Translations under genes and position numbers: made by a program | In this document: piece by piece, positions 17,217 to 25,807 of the stretch | Numbering within the stretch: the first letter of the stretch is position 1 | How the letters are laid out: every line of letters starts with the position of its first letter | Assembly: GCF_022513565.1 (NCBI RefSeq) | Contig: NZ_JAKWBE010000033.1 | Coordinates: 27,654-91,653, forward strand | DNA: 64,000 nt | Reading direction: 5' to 3' | Origin: Streptomyces gilvus | Lineage (GTDB): Bacteria; Actinomycetota; Actinomycetes; Streptomycetales; Streptomycetaceae | Notes under the pieces: generated by a model | The model's input: only the letters and a program-made list of their open reading frames with translations | What the model was told of the DNA's origin: nothing | Databases searched by the model: none

Positions 17217-17904
17217 GTGCCTGTGCCAGATCGCCGGGTACAGGTCGGGACGGTGCCCCGCAGTGTGCCGCCGGCCCGCCCCCGACAGCCGGACAGTGAC
17301 CAGCAGGCCTGGATCCTCCGGATCCGGCAGCAGGCGTACGACGGGTACCCAGCCGAAGTGGGCCGCCGCGACGCGGAGATCCGGCGGCACGACGACGTCC
17401 TTGAGGCATGGCTCCTGCTGACCGTGTGGGCCCTCGTAGCGGTGGGCGGCACGATCGTCGGCCTGGTGACCGCCCACGCAGCCGACCAGGTCTTCACCCA
17501 GCAGCGCGCCGAGCGGATCCCCGTCCGCACCGTACTGCTCAACGAGGTCCCACGTACGCCGGCCGCGGGAAGGGGCAGAGATCCGGCGTCGGCGCACGTT
17601 CGCCGGACATCATCGGACGGCTCCGCGCACCAGGGCATGACGCTCGTGTCCACCGGACGGAAGGCCGGCTCCACGGTCAGGATCTGGCTCGACGCTCAGG
17701 GAAAGTTGAGTACCCAGCCGCCGACGCCTACCAGGGCTGCCGTTGAGGCGGGGCTCCTGGGGACCGTGGCTGCCCTTGCTCTGAGCGCCGTGGTGGTTCG
17801 GCGCCGGAAGCAGCGGGCGGTGCTACCTCGACCGACGGCGCATCGCGCAGTGGGACAGGGAGTGGAACCTGGTCGGCCCACAGTGGGGGCACAAGACCAG
17901 CTGA
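17217..17904 (+). pseudogene. Rv1733c-like two-helix membrane protein, C-terminus frameshifted
   Basis: The frame reads RRHDDVLEAWLLLTVWALVA (first membrane helix), an extracellular part with HVRRTSSDGSAHQGMTLVST, then GRKAGSTVRIWLDAQGKLS and a second helix (AGLLGTVAALALSAVVV). The expected tail YLDRRRIAQWDREWNLVGPQ is in the next frame, ending 17904, so one indel near 17810-17825 disrupts it. Without it the frame runs to 18041 with unrelated residues. Rv1733c is a DosR-regulon membrane protein in mycobacteria, which fits the neighbours. The start (GTGs at 17217, 17253, 17359) is uncertain. Confidence 0.6.
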
Positions 17905-18023
17905 CCCACGAGGGCCCAAACCCGGCCCGTTACCCGGGCCTACGACTGAGTTCTCGGCCGCTCAGAATGGCGGGGAGCGGCCGCGTTCCGGCAGCCTGTG
18001 GCACCGCGTCGAGCGGCGTCGAT

Positions 18024-18701
18024 TCACGCGCTGTCGAGTAGTCCGCTCTCGTAGGCGGCGATGACCAGCTGAGCCCGGTCACGGGCCTGGAGTTTGGCCA
18101 GCAGCCGACTGATATGCGTCTTGACGGTGGGCGCGGCCAGATGCAGTCGGTCGGCGATCTCGGCGTTGGACAGGCCTCGTCCGATCAGCAGCAGCACGTC
18201 GCGTTCGCGGTCGGTGAGGCCGTCCAGGCTCCGCAGCGGTCCTCGGGCCGGTTCGGGGCGGCGGGTGAACTCCTCGATCAGCCGGCGGGTGACGGTGGGT
18301 GACAGCAGCGCCTCGCCGTCCGCCACCACCGCGATCGCGTTGAGAAGCTCCTCTGGCGGAGTGTCCTTGAGCAGGAACCCGCAAGCTCCGGCGCGCAGTG
18401 CACCGAACACGTATTCGTCGAGGTCGAAGGTTGTGAGCATGAGGATCTTGACGGCTGGGTCCCGGGTGGTGATCCGCCGAGTCGCCTCGACGCCGTCAAG
18501 CTCGGGCATCCTCACGTCCATCAGCACAACCTGCGGGCAGTGCTCGGCGCACAGCGTGACGGCCTGGGCCCCGTCAGCGGCGGCGGCGACTACTCGCATG
18601 CGGGGATCGGCGTCGACCAGGACGCCGAAGGCACCGCGGACCAGGGCCTGGTCGTCAGCGATCAGCACACTGATGGGGGTTCGCGTCGCGGGGCTGTTCA
18701 T
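18024..18701 (-). CDS. NarL-family response regulator (DesR-like)
   Basis: 225 aa. ATG 18701 overlaps the kinase stop by 4 nt. The receiver has IADDQALVRGAFGVLVDADP with Asp62 (VVLMDVRMPELDG), and KDTPPEELLNAI marks the end of the domain. The C-terminal HTH is LTDRERDVLLLIGRGLSNAE, then IADRLHLAAPTVKTHISRLL. Partner of the kinase upstream. It probably activates the divergent ABC transporter genes at 20154, a very common arrangement in Streptomyces. Confidence 0.94.
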   Translation of the reverse strand: MNSPATRTPISVLIADDQALVRGAFGVLVDADPRMRVVAAAADGAQAVTLCAEHCPQVVLMDVRMPELDGVEATRRITTRDPAVKILMLTTFDLDEYVFGALRAGACGFLLKDTPPEELLNAIAVVADGEALLSPTVTRRLIEEFTRRPEPARGPLRSLDGLTDRERDVLLLIGRGLSNAEIADRLHLAAPTVKTHISRLLAKLQARDRAQLVIAAYESGLLDSA

Positions 18702-19948
18702 GCGGCCAGTCCTGGGCCGCCGACGGCGGGATCCCCGGCCGGAACGGGGATACGGGCCGCGACCCGGAATCCCCTCAGGGGAAGGGGGCCGGCGGTGCAG
18801 GTGCCGCCGTGCAGCGCGGCGCGTTCCCGCATCCCGACGATGCCGTGGCCGCCGGGGGTCGTTTCGCTCGCTGCGGTACCGGCGCCGTCGTCGGTGACCT
18901 CGACCGTGAGCTCGTCGGCGCCGTACTGAAGCGCGACGCGGGCGTGGTCGGTGGCCGCGTGTTTGACGGTGTTGGTGAGGGCTTCCTGCACGATGCGGTA
19001 GGCCGACAGCTCGATGGCCGCCGGCAGCGGTCGCACCGTCCCGCGTACCGACAACTCCACCGCGATCCCTGCGGCCTGGGTGCCGGCGCACAGCGCCGCC
19101 ACGTCGCAGAGCCCGGGGGCCGGGGCGCTGGTGGTCTCGGCGGAGGCGTCCCGGAGCACGCCCAGCAACTGCCGCATGTCGTGCAGCCCTTGCCGGCCGG
19201 TCGTCTCGATCGCCGCCAGCGCCTGGCCCGCCTGGTCCGGCCGGGTGGCGGCGACATGCCGGGCGACGCCGGCCTGCACCGTGATCACGCTGATGGCGTG
19301 CGCGACGATGTCATGCAGTTCCCGGGCGATGCGCAACCGCTCCTCGGCCAGCGCCCGCCCGGAGGACTCCTTCTCGGCGCGGAGTTGCTCCTGCGCCTGG
19401 CGACGCACGGCCGCCAGGTAGCGGCGTTGCCGGTAGACGGCCAGTCCGAGCGCCCAGCCTGCCGCCTGCACCGCCAGCGCCGCCGCCGCAGTGGCAGCGG
19501 TGCGCCACCAGTCGGGCGGGGCGTCACCGAACCGCAGCGGCGTCAGCGCGAAGCCGATCAACGCGAGCGTTCCGGCGCACGCCATCGCCGGCGCGGACAC
19601 CTTCGGCGGCCGAGTGGCGGCGACGATGTAACCGACCAGCGCGACGGCCAGGAACGAGTCCCGCTCGACGCCCATCAGCTGGCAGGCCACCGTCGCGACC
19701 ACCGCGACCACCAGCGCGGTCAACGCAGCCACCCGGCGCGATGCCACCGCCGCTGCCGCGGCGACGGCGGTGATCACCGCCAGCCACGGCGGTGCCGTGA
19801 TCGCCCGATGCGGCATCGGCAGCAGCGCCGAGCGGACCAGCAACGCCCCCAGCGCGACCGCCAGCAGTACGTCCCCGACACGAGCACGGCGGGAGCGCAG
19901 CATCGGCAGCTCCGCGGCCGGCATCACACTCACACTCATCCGGGCCAC
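18698..19948 (-). CDS. DesK-type sensor histidine kinase
   Basis: 416 aa; the longest frame starts at 19948, with MSVSVMP twelve nt later as alternative. Five or six hydrophobic helices (residues about 24-172) lack an extracellular sensor loop. HisKA_3 follows with ERLRIARELHDIVAHAISVI (phospho-acceptor His212) and a HATPase_c with EALTNTVKHA and GGHGIVGMRERAALHGG. This class senses membrane state or bound drugs within the bilayer. It pairs with the response regulator it overlaps. Confidence 0.94.
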   Translation of the reverse strand: MARMSVSVMPAAELPMLRSRRARVGDVLLAVALGALLVRSALLPMPHRAITAPPWLAVITAVAAAAAVASRRVAALTALVVAVVATVACQLMGVERDSFLAVALVGYIVAATRPPKVSAPAMACAGTLALIGFALTPLRFGDAPPDWWRTAATAAAALAVQAAGWALGLAVYRQRRYLAAVRRQAQEQLRAEKESSGRALAEERLRIARELHDIVAHAISVITVQAGVARHVAATRPDQAGQALAAIETTGRQGLHDMRQLLGVLRDASAETTSAPAPGLCDVAALCAGTQAAGIAVELSVRGTVRPLPAAIELSAYRIVQEALTNTVKHAATDHARVALQYGADELTVEVTDDGAGTAASETTPGGHGIVGMRERAALHGGTCTAGPLPLRGFRVAARIPVPAGDPAVGGPGLAA

Positions 19949-20153
19949 GCTAGTCCTTCCAGCTCAGCGCCACATCAGCCCAGGGTCCCACCCGCACCGT
20001 CATACCCCGGTCTGACAAACCGCCAACAGCTCGACAAGAGGCACCGACCAGGGCTGTAGCCGAAGGCCGATGCCCTGGGCCGACGATCTGGACGGGCACC
20101 TCGGGTGAACCTGGACGGGCCATCCGAACCGCTCACCAACGAGGAGCTGACCC

Positions 20154-21083
20154 GTGAAAATCGAAGTCGCGGACGTCACCAAACGCTACGGCGAGGCCGT
20201 TGCGGTATCAGGCCTGACTTTCACGGTCGAGCCGGGACGTGTCACCGGTTTCCTGGGCCCCAACGGCTCGGGCAAGTCCACCACCATGCGCATGATTCTC
20301 GGCCTGGACACCCCGGATCGCGGCGACATCGCCATCGGCGGCCACCGCTACCGCGGCCTGGTCCGGCCGATGCACCAGGTCGGTGCGTTGCTGGACGCCA
20401 CCGCGGTGCACCCCGCGCGCACCGGCACCGCGCATCTGCGCGCCCTGGCATGCGCCAATGGCATCGCGCCCTCGCGGGTCGATGCCCTGCTGGAACAGGT
20501 CGGCCTCGGCTCGGTTGCGCGCCGCCGGGTCGGCGGTTACTCCCTGGGGATGAAGCAACGCCTCGGCATCGCCGGCGCGTTGCTCGGCGACCCGTCAGTG
20601 CTCATGTTCGACGAGCCGGTCAACGGTCTGGACCCCGAGGGCGTGCGCTGGTTGCGCGACCTTCTGCGTGATCTGGCCGCCGAAGGCCGCACCGTGCTGG
20701 TCTCCAGCCACCTCCTGTCGGAGATGAGCCAGACCGCCGACCACCTGATCGTCATCGGCCGAGGCCGGCTCATCGCCGACACCAGCACGCAGGACTTCAT
20801 CGCCGACGGCTCCGCCGCCCGGGTCATCGTCCGCGCACCGTACGGCGGTGACCTGGCCCGGGTACTGATCGCCGACGGCGCAGCCGTCGAAGCCAGAGGG
20901 GACGGGACGCTCGCGGTCACCGACCTGACCGCGGCCCGCATCGGCCACCTGGCCCACGAGGCTGGGCTGGAACTGCACGAACTGCGCCCCGATCAGGCCA
21001 GCTTGGAGGAGGCGTTCATGCAGCTCACCGCCGACGCCGTCGAACACCGGGCCCTGGCCGCCGAACTCACTGGGGAGCGATGA
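20154..21083 (+). CDS. ABC transporter ATP-binding protein (drug/antibiotic exporter type)
   Basis: 309 aa. Walker A GPNGSGKST (about residue 37), Q-loop region, signature YSLGMKQRLGIAGALLGDP, Walker B VLMFDEPVNGLDPEG, and switch His in VLVSSHLLSEM. The LGMKQRL signature and the short C-terminal domain are typical of DrrA/CcmA-like subunits of antibiotic or bacteriocin exporters. GAGGAGCTGACCC lies before the ATG. The permease starts 3 nt after its stop. Regulated, by inference, by the divergent two-component system. Confidence 0.95.
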   Translation: MKIEVADVTKRYGEAVAVSGLTFTVEPGRVTGFLGPNGSGKSTTMRMILGLDTPDRGDIAIGGHRYRGLVRPMHQVGALLDATAVHPARTGTAHLRALACANGIAPSRVDALLEQVGLGSVARRRVGGYSLGMKQRLGIAGALLGDPSVLMFDEPVNGLDPEGVRWLRDLLRDLAAEGRTVLVSSHLLSEMSQTADHLIVIGRGRLIADTSTQDFIADGSAARVIVRAPYGGDLARVLIADGAAVEARGDGTLAVTDLTAARIGHLAHEAGLELHELRPDQASLEEAFMQLTADAVEHRALAAELTGER

Positions 21084-21086
21084 ACC

Positions 21087-21908
21087 ATGTCCATGCTCAC
21101 CGCCACCGCCCGCCTGGCCACCGTCGGCCCCGCCGCCTGGTTCAAAGGCCTGATCAGTGCCGAGACCGTCAAGCTGCGCGCCACCCGCTCCACCTACGCC
21201 ATGCTGACCGGCGCGACAGCCCTGGCCGTAGGCATCGGACCGCTGGTCGCCAAATCCACCGCGAGCCGCTGGCCGCATCTGACCGCGGCCGAACGCGCCG
21301 GCTTCGACCCGATGGCCACCACCTTCCGCGGCTTCGAAATCGCCCAGCTGATCATCGCAACCCTCGGCGTCCTCGCGGTCAGCTCGGAATACTCCACCGG
21401 ACTGATCCGCACCACCTTCGCCGCCGCCCCGCAACGCCGGGCCGTCCTGGCCGCCAAGGCCCTCGTGATCGGCGCGATCGCGCTGCTGATCGGCACCGCC
21501 TTGTCGTTCGCGACGTTCTTCCCCACTCAGGCGCTGCTGGACCCCACGGGAACCAGCCTGGCCCTTGGGCATCCCGGTGTCGTCCGGGCCCTGTTGGCGA
21601 TGGGCGTGTACCTCACCGCGATCGCGCTGACCGGGCTGGGGCTGGGGACGCTGACCCGCAGCACCGCCGGCGGCGTGGCAGGCCTGTTCGGCCTGGTGTT
21701 CCTGGTGCCCGGCGCCGTCTCCGCGTTGCCGGCACCGTGGAACGTGCGGATCGGCACATGGCTCCCCGGCGACCTGGCCGGCCAGCTGACCGGACTGCAC
21801 CTGCAAGCCGGTGCCCTGTCCCGACCGGCATCCCTGATCGTGCTGCTGCTGTATCCGATCGTGTTCCTCGGCCTCGCCGCCATCCGCCTGCACCGTCAGG
21901 ACGCCTGA
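21087..21908 (+). CDS. ABC-2-type transporter permease
   Basis: 273 aa, about six membrane helices. It begins with an amphipathic segment (WFKGLISAETVKLRATRSTY), the common N-terminus of ABC-2 permeases in which 'SEWTKLRT.RST' precedes helix 1. EYSTGLIRTTFAAAPQRRAV is the cytoplasmic coupling region seen in this family. It pairs with the preceding ATPase to form an exporter. The substrate is unknown, and the three-gene layout gives no biosynthetic context. Confidence 0.93.
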   Translation: MSMLTATARLATVGPAAWFKGLISAETVKLRATRSTYAMLTGATALAVGIGPLVAKSTASRWPHLTAAERAGFDPMATTFRGFEIAQLIIATLGVLAVSSEYSTGLIRTTFAAAPQRRAVLAAKALVIGAIALLIGTALSFATFFPTQALLDPTGTSLALGHPGVVRALLAMGVYLTAIALTGLGLGTLTRSTAGGVAGLFGLVFLVPGAVSALPAPWNVRIGTWLPGDLAGQLTGLHLQAGALSRPASLIVLLLYPIVFLGLAAIRLHRQDA

Positions 21909-21909
21909 C

Positions 21910-22497
21910 ATGCGCGCCGAGGACACACACAGCAGTTCCCCGCCGCGGCAACGCCTGTGGGACGTCGCCCCAGCCGCTGTCGCCGCGGTGATCGGAGCGG
22001 TGTGGATCGCCGGCCACGCCGCGACGGGCCGCGGACAGACCCACACGATCTTCCAGATCCTGGCACTGACGGAAACGACGATCGCCCTACTGCTGCGCCG
22101 CCGCAAACCCCTCGGCGCCCTGACCGGGATCCTCGTCGTCTACCTCCTGGTCGATCTCGCAGCGATCCTGCTGCTGCCCCTCGCGATCGCCCTGGCCACG
22201 GTGATGCTCACGCGCAACCGACGGGCCACCGCGATCGCCGCCGCGGTGACCCTCGGCGCAGTCGCCGCCATGCCGCTGCTCCATGGTGACCGGTCAAGCA
22301 CCGTCGTCCAGCTCACGCCGGCCGCAGTCGTCACAGCGACAGCGATCCTCGGGTATCTGGGTCGTACGCTCAGACCCGGCTACCGCCAGCCCGGCCGCCC
22401 ACGGCCTCACTTTGAACCGGGACAGGCGGACCCGACTTGGGTAGAAGCTGCCCCCGGACCAGGGCGACCAGGGTGCGCATGGCGATCCCGCCGATGA
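21910..22497 (+). CDS. Membrane protein, probably the truncated N-terminal half of a sensor kinase
   Basis: 195 aa, starting 1 nt after the permease stop. About four hydrophobic helices (VAPAAVAAVIGAVWIAGHAA, LGALTGILVVYLLVDLAAIL, and two more) separated by LLLRRRKPLG. This is the pattern of the membrane part of DesK-like kinases, where RRR(R)P sits between helices. No H-box or ATPase domain follows. From about 22380 the sequence changes character and overlaps a transporter fragment on the other strand, so the gene looks cut by a rearrangement. The last 40 codons are probably not native. Confidence 0.55.
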   Translation: MRAEDTHSSSPPRQRLWDVAPAAVAAVIGAVWIAGHAATGRGQTHTIFQILALTETTIALLLRRRKPLGALTGILVVYLLVDLAAILLLPLAIALATVMLTRNRRATAIAAAVTLGAVAAMPLLHGDRSSTVVQLTPAAVVTATAILGYLGRTLRPGYRQPGRPRPHFEPGQADPTWVEAAPGPGRPGCAWRSRR

Positions 22498-22733
22498 GCA
22501 GGGTGATTGCTGCGAGCAGCAGGTACGTGTAGGTCAGGTGGCCGGAGGGGTGGCCGTGCTCGTTCCAGCGCAGGGTGACGCTGGCGACGGCGGCCCACGA
22601 GAAGGTGAAGGCCCAGGTGCTGGGCATGAAGGGCAGGCGCACGAAGACGGGCGGCATGCGCAACTGGGCCAGGACCATGAGGGTGCCGTAGCCGGCCAGC
22701 ACGGCGGTGACGGTGTCGAAGCTGCCGTCGGCT
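22370..22733 (-). pseudogene. C-terminal fragment of a TDT/SLAC1-type (TehA-like) transporter
   Basis: Reading leftwards, the frame gives FDTVTAVLAGYGTLMVLAQL, then a PFMPSTWAFTFSWAAVASVT segment and LLLAAITLLIGGIAMRTLVA. This is three membrane helices with the F.P..WAFTFS motif of tellurite-resistance/dicarboxylate (TDT) and SLAC1 family channels. The N-terminal two thirds are missing: upstream of 22733 the frame loses all similarity. It faces and overlaps the truncated kinase-like gene, marking a recombination junction near 22380-22420. Confidence 0.5.
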
Positions 22734-22863
22734 CCTGCGGGAAGCCGACGGACGGGTTGAGCGCACGGTATCCGGCCTCCTGGAGGGCCCGGGTGACCGT
22801 GCGGGCGGCCTGGTTGGCCTGTTCGTCGGTATGGCCACCGAGGGCCTCCGAAGGAGCGATACG
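22734..22863 (-). pseudogene. Short fragment of an unidentified protein
   Basis: One reverse frame reads GGHTDEQANQAARTVTRALQ, then EAGYRALNPSVGFPQE. This is coding-like and vaguely resembles iron-sulphur reductase-type proteins in which a 'NP..GFP.E' segment precedes the cluster domain. Only about 40 residues remain between the transporter fragment and the TetR stop. The identity is a guess. Confidence 0.25.
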
Positions 22864-23433
22864 TCAGCGCATACCCGCCGCAGCGAGCAGCGTGGTCACC
22901 GTGGGGACGACAAGCCCTCCCGCCGTGTCGGCCTTGATTCCCGCACGGGCGCTGGCGCCGTCGAAGACCAGACTGAGCTGCCGGGCCAGCAGGTCCGGGG
23001 CGCTCGCCCCGCCCCGCTCGGCCTCGGCGCGGAAGAACGCCGTCAGTTCCCCCTTGACCCGGTGGGCCACCCGGCTCGCGGGGTGACTCTGGTCCTTGAG
23101 CTCGATCTGTACGGCGAGGTAGCGGCAGCCGTGGAAGTCGGGTGCACCCGCCACGGATTCCGCCCGTTCGAAGACGTGCAGAATCCGTTCGCGGGGTGGA
23201 CGGTCGTCGTCCGCCGGGGGGAGGAGGGCCGCCACATAGGAGGCAGCCTGCTCCTCCAGGCTCGCCGCCAGCAGCTCGTCCTTGCTCTCGAACAGCTGGT
23301 ACATGGAGCGCTTCGACACTCCCGCCGCCTTGCACAGCGCGTCGACGCCGATGTGGACACCGTCTCGGTAAGTGAGCGTGGCCGCTGCCTCCAGCAACCG
23401 CTCTCGGGAGCTTGACTTCGCCTCGGTGGTCAT
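22864..23433 (-). CDS. TetR-family transcriptional regulator
   Basis: 189 aa. The HTH reads RERLLEAAATLTYRDGVHIG, then VDALCKAAGVSKRSMYQLFE. The SKRSMYQLFESKDELLAASL continuation is typical of the family. It begins 32 nt from the operator-like palindrome AAACCGATCGGTTT at 23466. Two further perfect copies lie in front of the SDR at 24166, so it very probably represses itself and the SDR/hydrolase genes. The ligand is unknown. Confidence 0.92.
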   Translation of the reverse strand: MTTEAKSSSRERLLEAAATLTYRDGVHIGVDALCKAAGVSKRSMYQLFESKDELLAASLEEQAASYVAALLPPADDDRPPRERILHVFERAESVAGAPDFHGCRYLAVQIELKDQSHPASRVAHRVKGELTAFFRAEAERGGASAPDLLARQLSLVFDGASARAGIKADTAGGLVVPTVTTLLAAAGMR

Positions 23434-23465
23434 ATTGCGAGGTTAACTCGATTCCGCACCATTGA

Positions 23466-23479
23466 AAACCGATCGGTTT
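23466..23479. promoter_or_regulatory. TetR operator, copy 1
   Basis: AAACCGATCGGTTT, a perfect 14-bp palindrome, 33 nt upstream of the TetR start. The identical sequence occurs twice more, at 24108 and 24132. Confidence 0.75.
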
Positions 23480-23761
23480 GCAAGCCTGTGCCGTGGTGAT
23501 CCTCGACGGTGATGAACCGCAGCGACTTCGAAACCCGGCCGCCAGGAAGTGTCGGAGGCCGGGCAAGCGCCTTGACGGGGGCGACCGGACATCGGCGCCC
23601 CATCGCGCTTCCAGGACCAGTCCACCACAGCCACCCCCCCCCCGGAGCGACCCGGAGAAGTCCAAGCCCGCGCGGGCCGATGGCGCGCCTGGTTGCTCGA
23701 CGTCGCGGCACGGCTGTTGTCGTGAGCCTCCGCGGCTGCCGTCACCATCCACGACCTGAAG

Positions 23762-24078
23762 ATGGCCGTACCCGTCGGCCCGCAGATCCAGCACATTGAC
23801 GGAGCGCCCGGCTCGACGTCCACGCTGCGAGGCGACCGCATCACGATGTACGTCGAGAGCCTGACGGGCACCCTCTCCGGCGCCGAGGGCATCCCCCTGC
23901 CTCCGGCCATCCGCCTCCACCTGACGCCCGACACCGTTCCGGAGTGGCTCTACGACACGGTCGGAAGGTGGACCTCAAGCTCCAACTCAGCCTGGACTAC
24001 GCCGACATCGACCAGGCCGGACAGACAGGTGGAGAACTCGTCGTCCCAGGGATCCACGGATACGGAACGCGGCGCTGA
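23762..24078 (+). pseudogene. Unrecognised small protein, apparently frameshifted
   Basis: From ATG 23762 the frame is protein-like (MAVPVGPQIQHIDGAPGSTS, then TLRGDRITMYVESLTGTLSG). At about 23960 it turns into low-complexity Ser/Thr. The neighbouring frame continues sensibly as KVDLKLQLSLDYADIDQAGQ, then TGGELVVPGIHGYG, ending at 24078. I do not recognise the family. The codon structure suggests a former gene of about 105 residues with one indel. It lies between the outer copies of the TetR operator. The preceding 23434-23761 stretch holds no recognisable gene. Confidence 0.35.
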
Positions 24079-24107
24079 AGCCGGCAGCCTGCCGGGCTTG
24101 CGCTGGG

Positions 24108-24145
24108 AAACCGATCGGTTTACCGTACTGGAAACCGATCGGTTT
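24108..24145. promoter_or_regulatory. TetR operators, copies 2 and 3
   Basis: AAACCGATCGGTTT at 24108-24121 and again at 24132-24145, separated by 10 nt (centres 24 bp apart). They end 20 nt before the SDR start, so bound repressor would block the promoter. Confidence 0.8.
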
Positions 24146-24165
24146 CTCATTCCGTGGAGGCAGTC

Positions 24166-24867
24166 ATGACCACTTTGAAGAACGCGAACGTCTTCGTCAC
24201 CGGCGGCAGCCGAGGCATCGGCAAGGCCCTGGTGGAGGAGCTGTACGCACGCGGTGCCGGCAAGGTCTACGCCACCGCCCGCGACCCGCGCTCGGTGACC
24301 CACCCCGACGCCGTCCCGGTGGCTCTGGAAGTCACCGACCCGAGCTCCGTGGCGGCGGCCGCCGCGCAGGCGCAGGACGTGACCGTGCTGATCAACAACG
24401 CCGGCGCCTCGGTCGGCGCATCCTTCCTCGACTCCCCGCTCGACGACGTACGCCGGGAGTTCGAGACCAACTTCTACGGCCCCCTCCTCCTCACCCGCGC
24501 CTTCGCACCGGTCATCGAACGCAACGGCGGCGGCCACCTCCTCAACGTGCACTCCGTGCTCTCCTGGATCGCCCTCGGCGGCTCCTACAGCGCATCCAAG
24601 GCCGCCCTGTGGTCACAGACCAACTCCCTGCGCCTGGAACTGCAGCCGCGAGGCATCGCCGTGACCGGCCTGCACGTCGGCTACGTCGACACCGACCTCA
24701 CCGCCGGCGTCGACGCCCCCAAGTCCGACCCCCGAGACGTCGCCCGGCTCGCCCTCGACGGCGTCGAGACCGGCGCCCACGAGGTCCTCGCCGACGACAT
24801 CTCCCGCCAGGTCAAGGCAGGCCTCGCCGCCGACCTCGCGGCGCTGTATCCCCAACTGGCCAAGTAG
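24166..24867 (+). CDS. Short-chain dehydrogenase/reductase
   Basis: 233 aa from ATG 24166, with GGAGG 7 nt upstream. The classical SDR motifs are complete: VFVTGGSRGIGKALVEELYA (TGxxxGIG), LINNAGAS (NNAG), Ser in HSVLSWIALGG and catalytic YSASK. C-terminal ISRQVKAGLAADLAALYP resembles SDRs next to TetR regulators that act on unknown carbonyls. Followed after 31 nt by a hydrolase, one operon, repressed via the double palindrome. Confidence 0.94.
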   Translation: MTTLKNANVFVTGGSRGIGKALVEELYARGAGKVYATARDPRSVTHPDAVPVALEVTDPSSVAAAAAQAQDVTVLINNAGASVGASFLDSPLDDVRREFETNFYGPLLLTRAFAPVIERNGGGHLLNVHSVLSWIALGGSYSASKAALWSQTNSLRLELQPRGIAVTGLHVGYVDTDLTAGVDAPKSDPRDVARLALDGVETGAHEVLADDISRQVKAGLAADLAALYPQLAK

Positions 24868-24898
24868 CACCCCCTTTTCCGCTCAAGGAGCCGGCGAC

Positions 24899-25777
24899 AT
24901 GCCCACCCAGGACCCCCGTCCCACCATCCGCATCCCCGGAACCACCATCCACACCCTCGCCCCGCAGGCGGGACGCGACGGCCATGAGGGCACCCTGCGC
25001 TACCTGGAGGCCGGTACCGGCGCCCCCCTGGTCCTGCTGCACACCGTGCGCACCCAGGCCGAGCACTTCCGCCTCCTCATCCCCCTGATCGCGGACCACT
25101 ACACCGTGTACGCCCTTGATCTGCCGGGGATGGGCTACTCCGAGATCGTCCCCGGCGCTTCGTACGACGAGCCGGCCATGCGCGCGGGCGTCAAGCGGCT
25201 GCTGACCGAACTCGACCTGCACGACGTGACGTTGGTCGGCGAGTCCATGGGAGCGGTGCTCGCCCTGACCGCCGCTGCTGACCTCCCGGCACGGGTACGG
25301 CGCGTCGTCCCGGTGAACACGTACGACTTCCGGGGCGGGATCGCCCGCTCCAGCCTCCTCGCCCGCGTGGTGGTCAGCGGTGTCCTCGCCCCCGGCGTGG
25401 GCCCGGTGATCGCCGGGGTGGAACCCAGGCCCGCCCTCACCAAGATCCTTCAGGGCGGTCTCGGCGACAAGAGCGCGCTGCGGGAGGACTACGTGGCCGA
25501 ACTCCTCCAGGTGGGCACCCGCCCCGGCTATCCGACCGTCGCCCGCGCCGTCTACCAGGCCTTGCCCAGCCTCATCGCGGCCCGCTCGCGCTACCGCGAC
25601 GTCAAGGCGCCCGTCCACTTCGTCTACGGGGAGAAGGACTGGTCCCGCCCCTCGGACCGGGACGCCAACCGACACCTGCTGCCGGCCGCCGACTTCACAC
25701 AGGTCCCGAAGGCAGGCCACTTCATCGCCCTGGAACGACCCGACGTGCTGGCCGGCCTCCTCAACGCGGCGGCGTGA
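24899..25777 (+). CDS. Alpha/beta hydrolase
   Basis: 292 aa. Nucleophile elbow LVGESMGAV with Ser116; acid probably in YGEKDWSRPSD; His in AGHFIALERPD near the C-terminus. LLHTVRTQAEHFRLLIPLIA replaces the more usual HG oxyanion dipeptide with LLHTVRT. No signal peptide. CAAGGAG is 8 nt before the ATG. Second gene of the TetR-controlled operon. Epoxide-hydrolase or haloalkane-dehalogenase-like folds are possible, but the Ser nucleophile points to an esterase. Confidence 0.92.
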   Translation: MPTQDPRPTIRIPGTTIHTLAPQAGRDGHEGTLRYLEAGTGAPLVLLHTVRTQAEHFRLLIPLIADHYTVYALDLPGMGYSEIVPGASYDEPAMRAGVKRLLTELDLHDVTLVGESMGAVLALTAAADLPARVRRVVPVNTYDFRGGIARSSLLARVVVSGVLAPGVGPVIAGVEPRPALTKILQGGLGDKSALREDYVAELLQVGTRPGYPTVARAVYQALPSLIAARSRYRDVKAPVHFVYGEKDWSRPSDRDANRHLLPAADFTQVPKAGHFIALERPDVLAGLLNAAA

Positions 25778-25789
25778 GCGCCTTCTTGA

Positions 25790-25803
25790 CGCCCCAAGGG
25801 GCG
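25790..25803 (+). terminator. Hairpin overlapping the next gene's ribosome-binding site
   Basis: CGCCCC-AA-GGGGCG ends 4 nt before ATG 25808. It could end the hydrolase transcript or fold the AAGGGG ribosome-binding site of the following gene. Confidence 0.35.
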
Positions 25804-25807
25804 GGGC

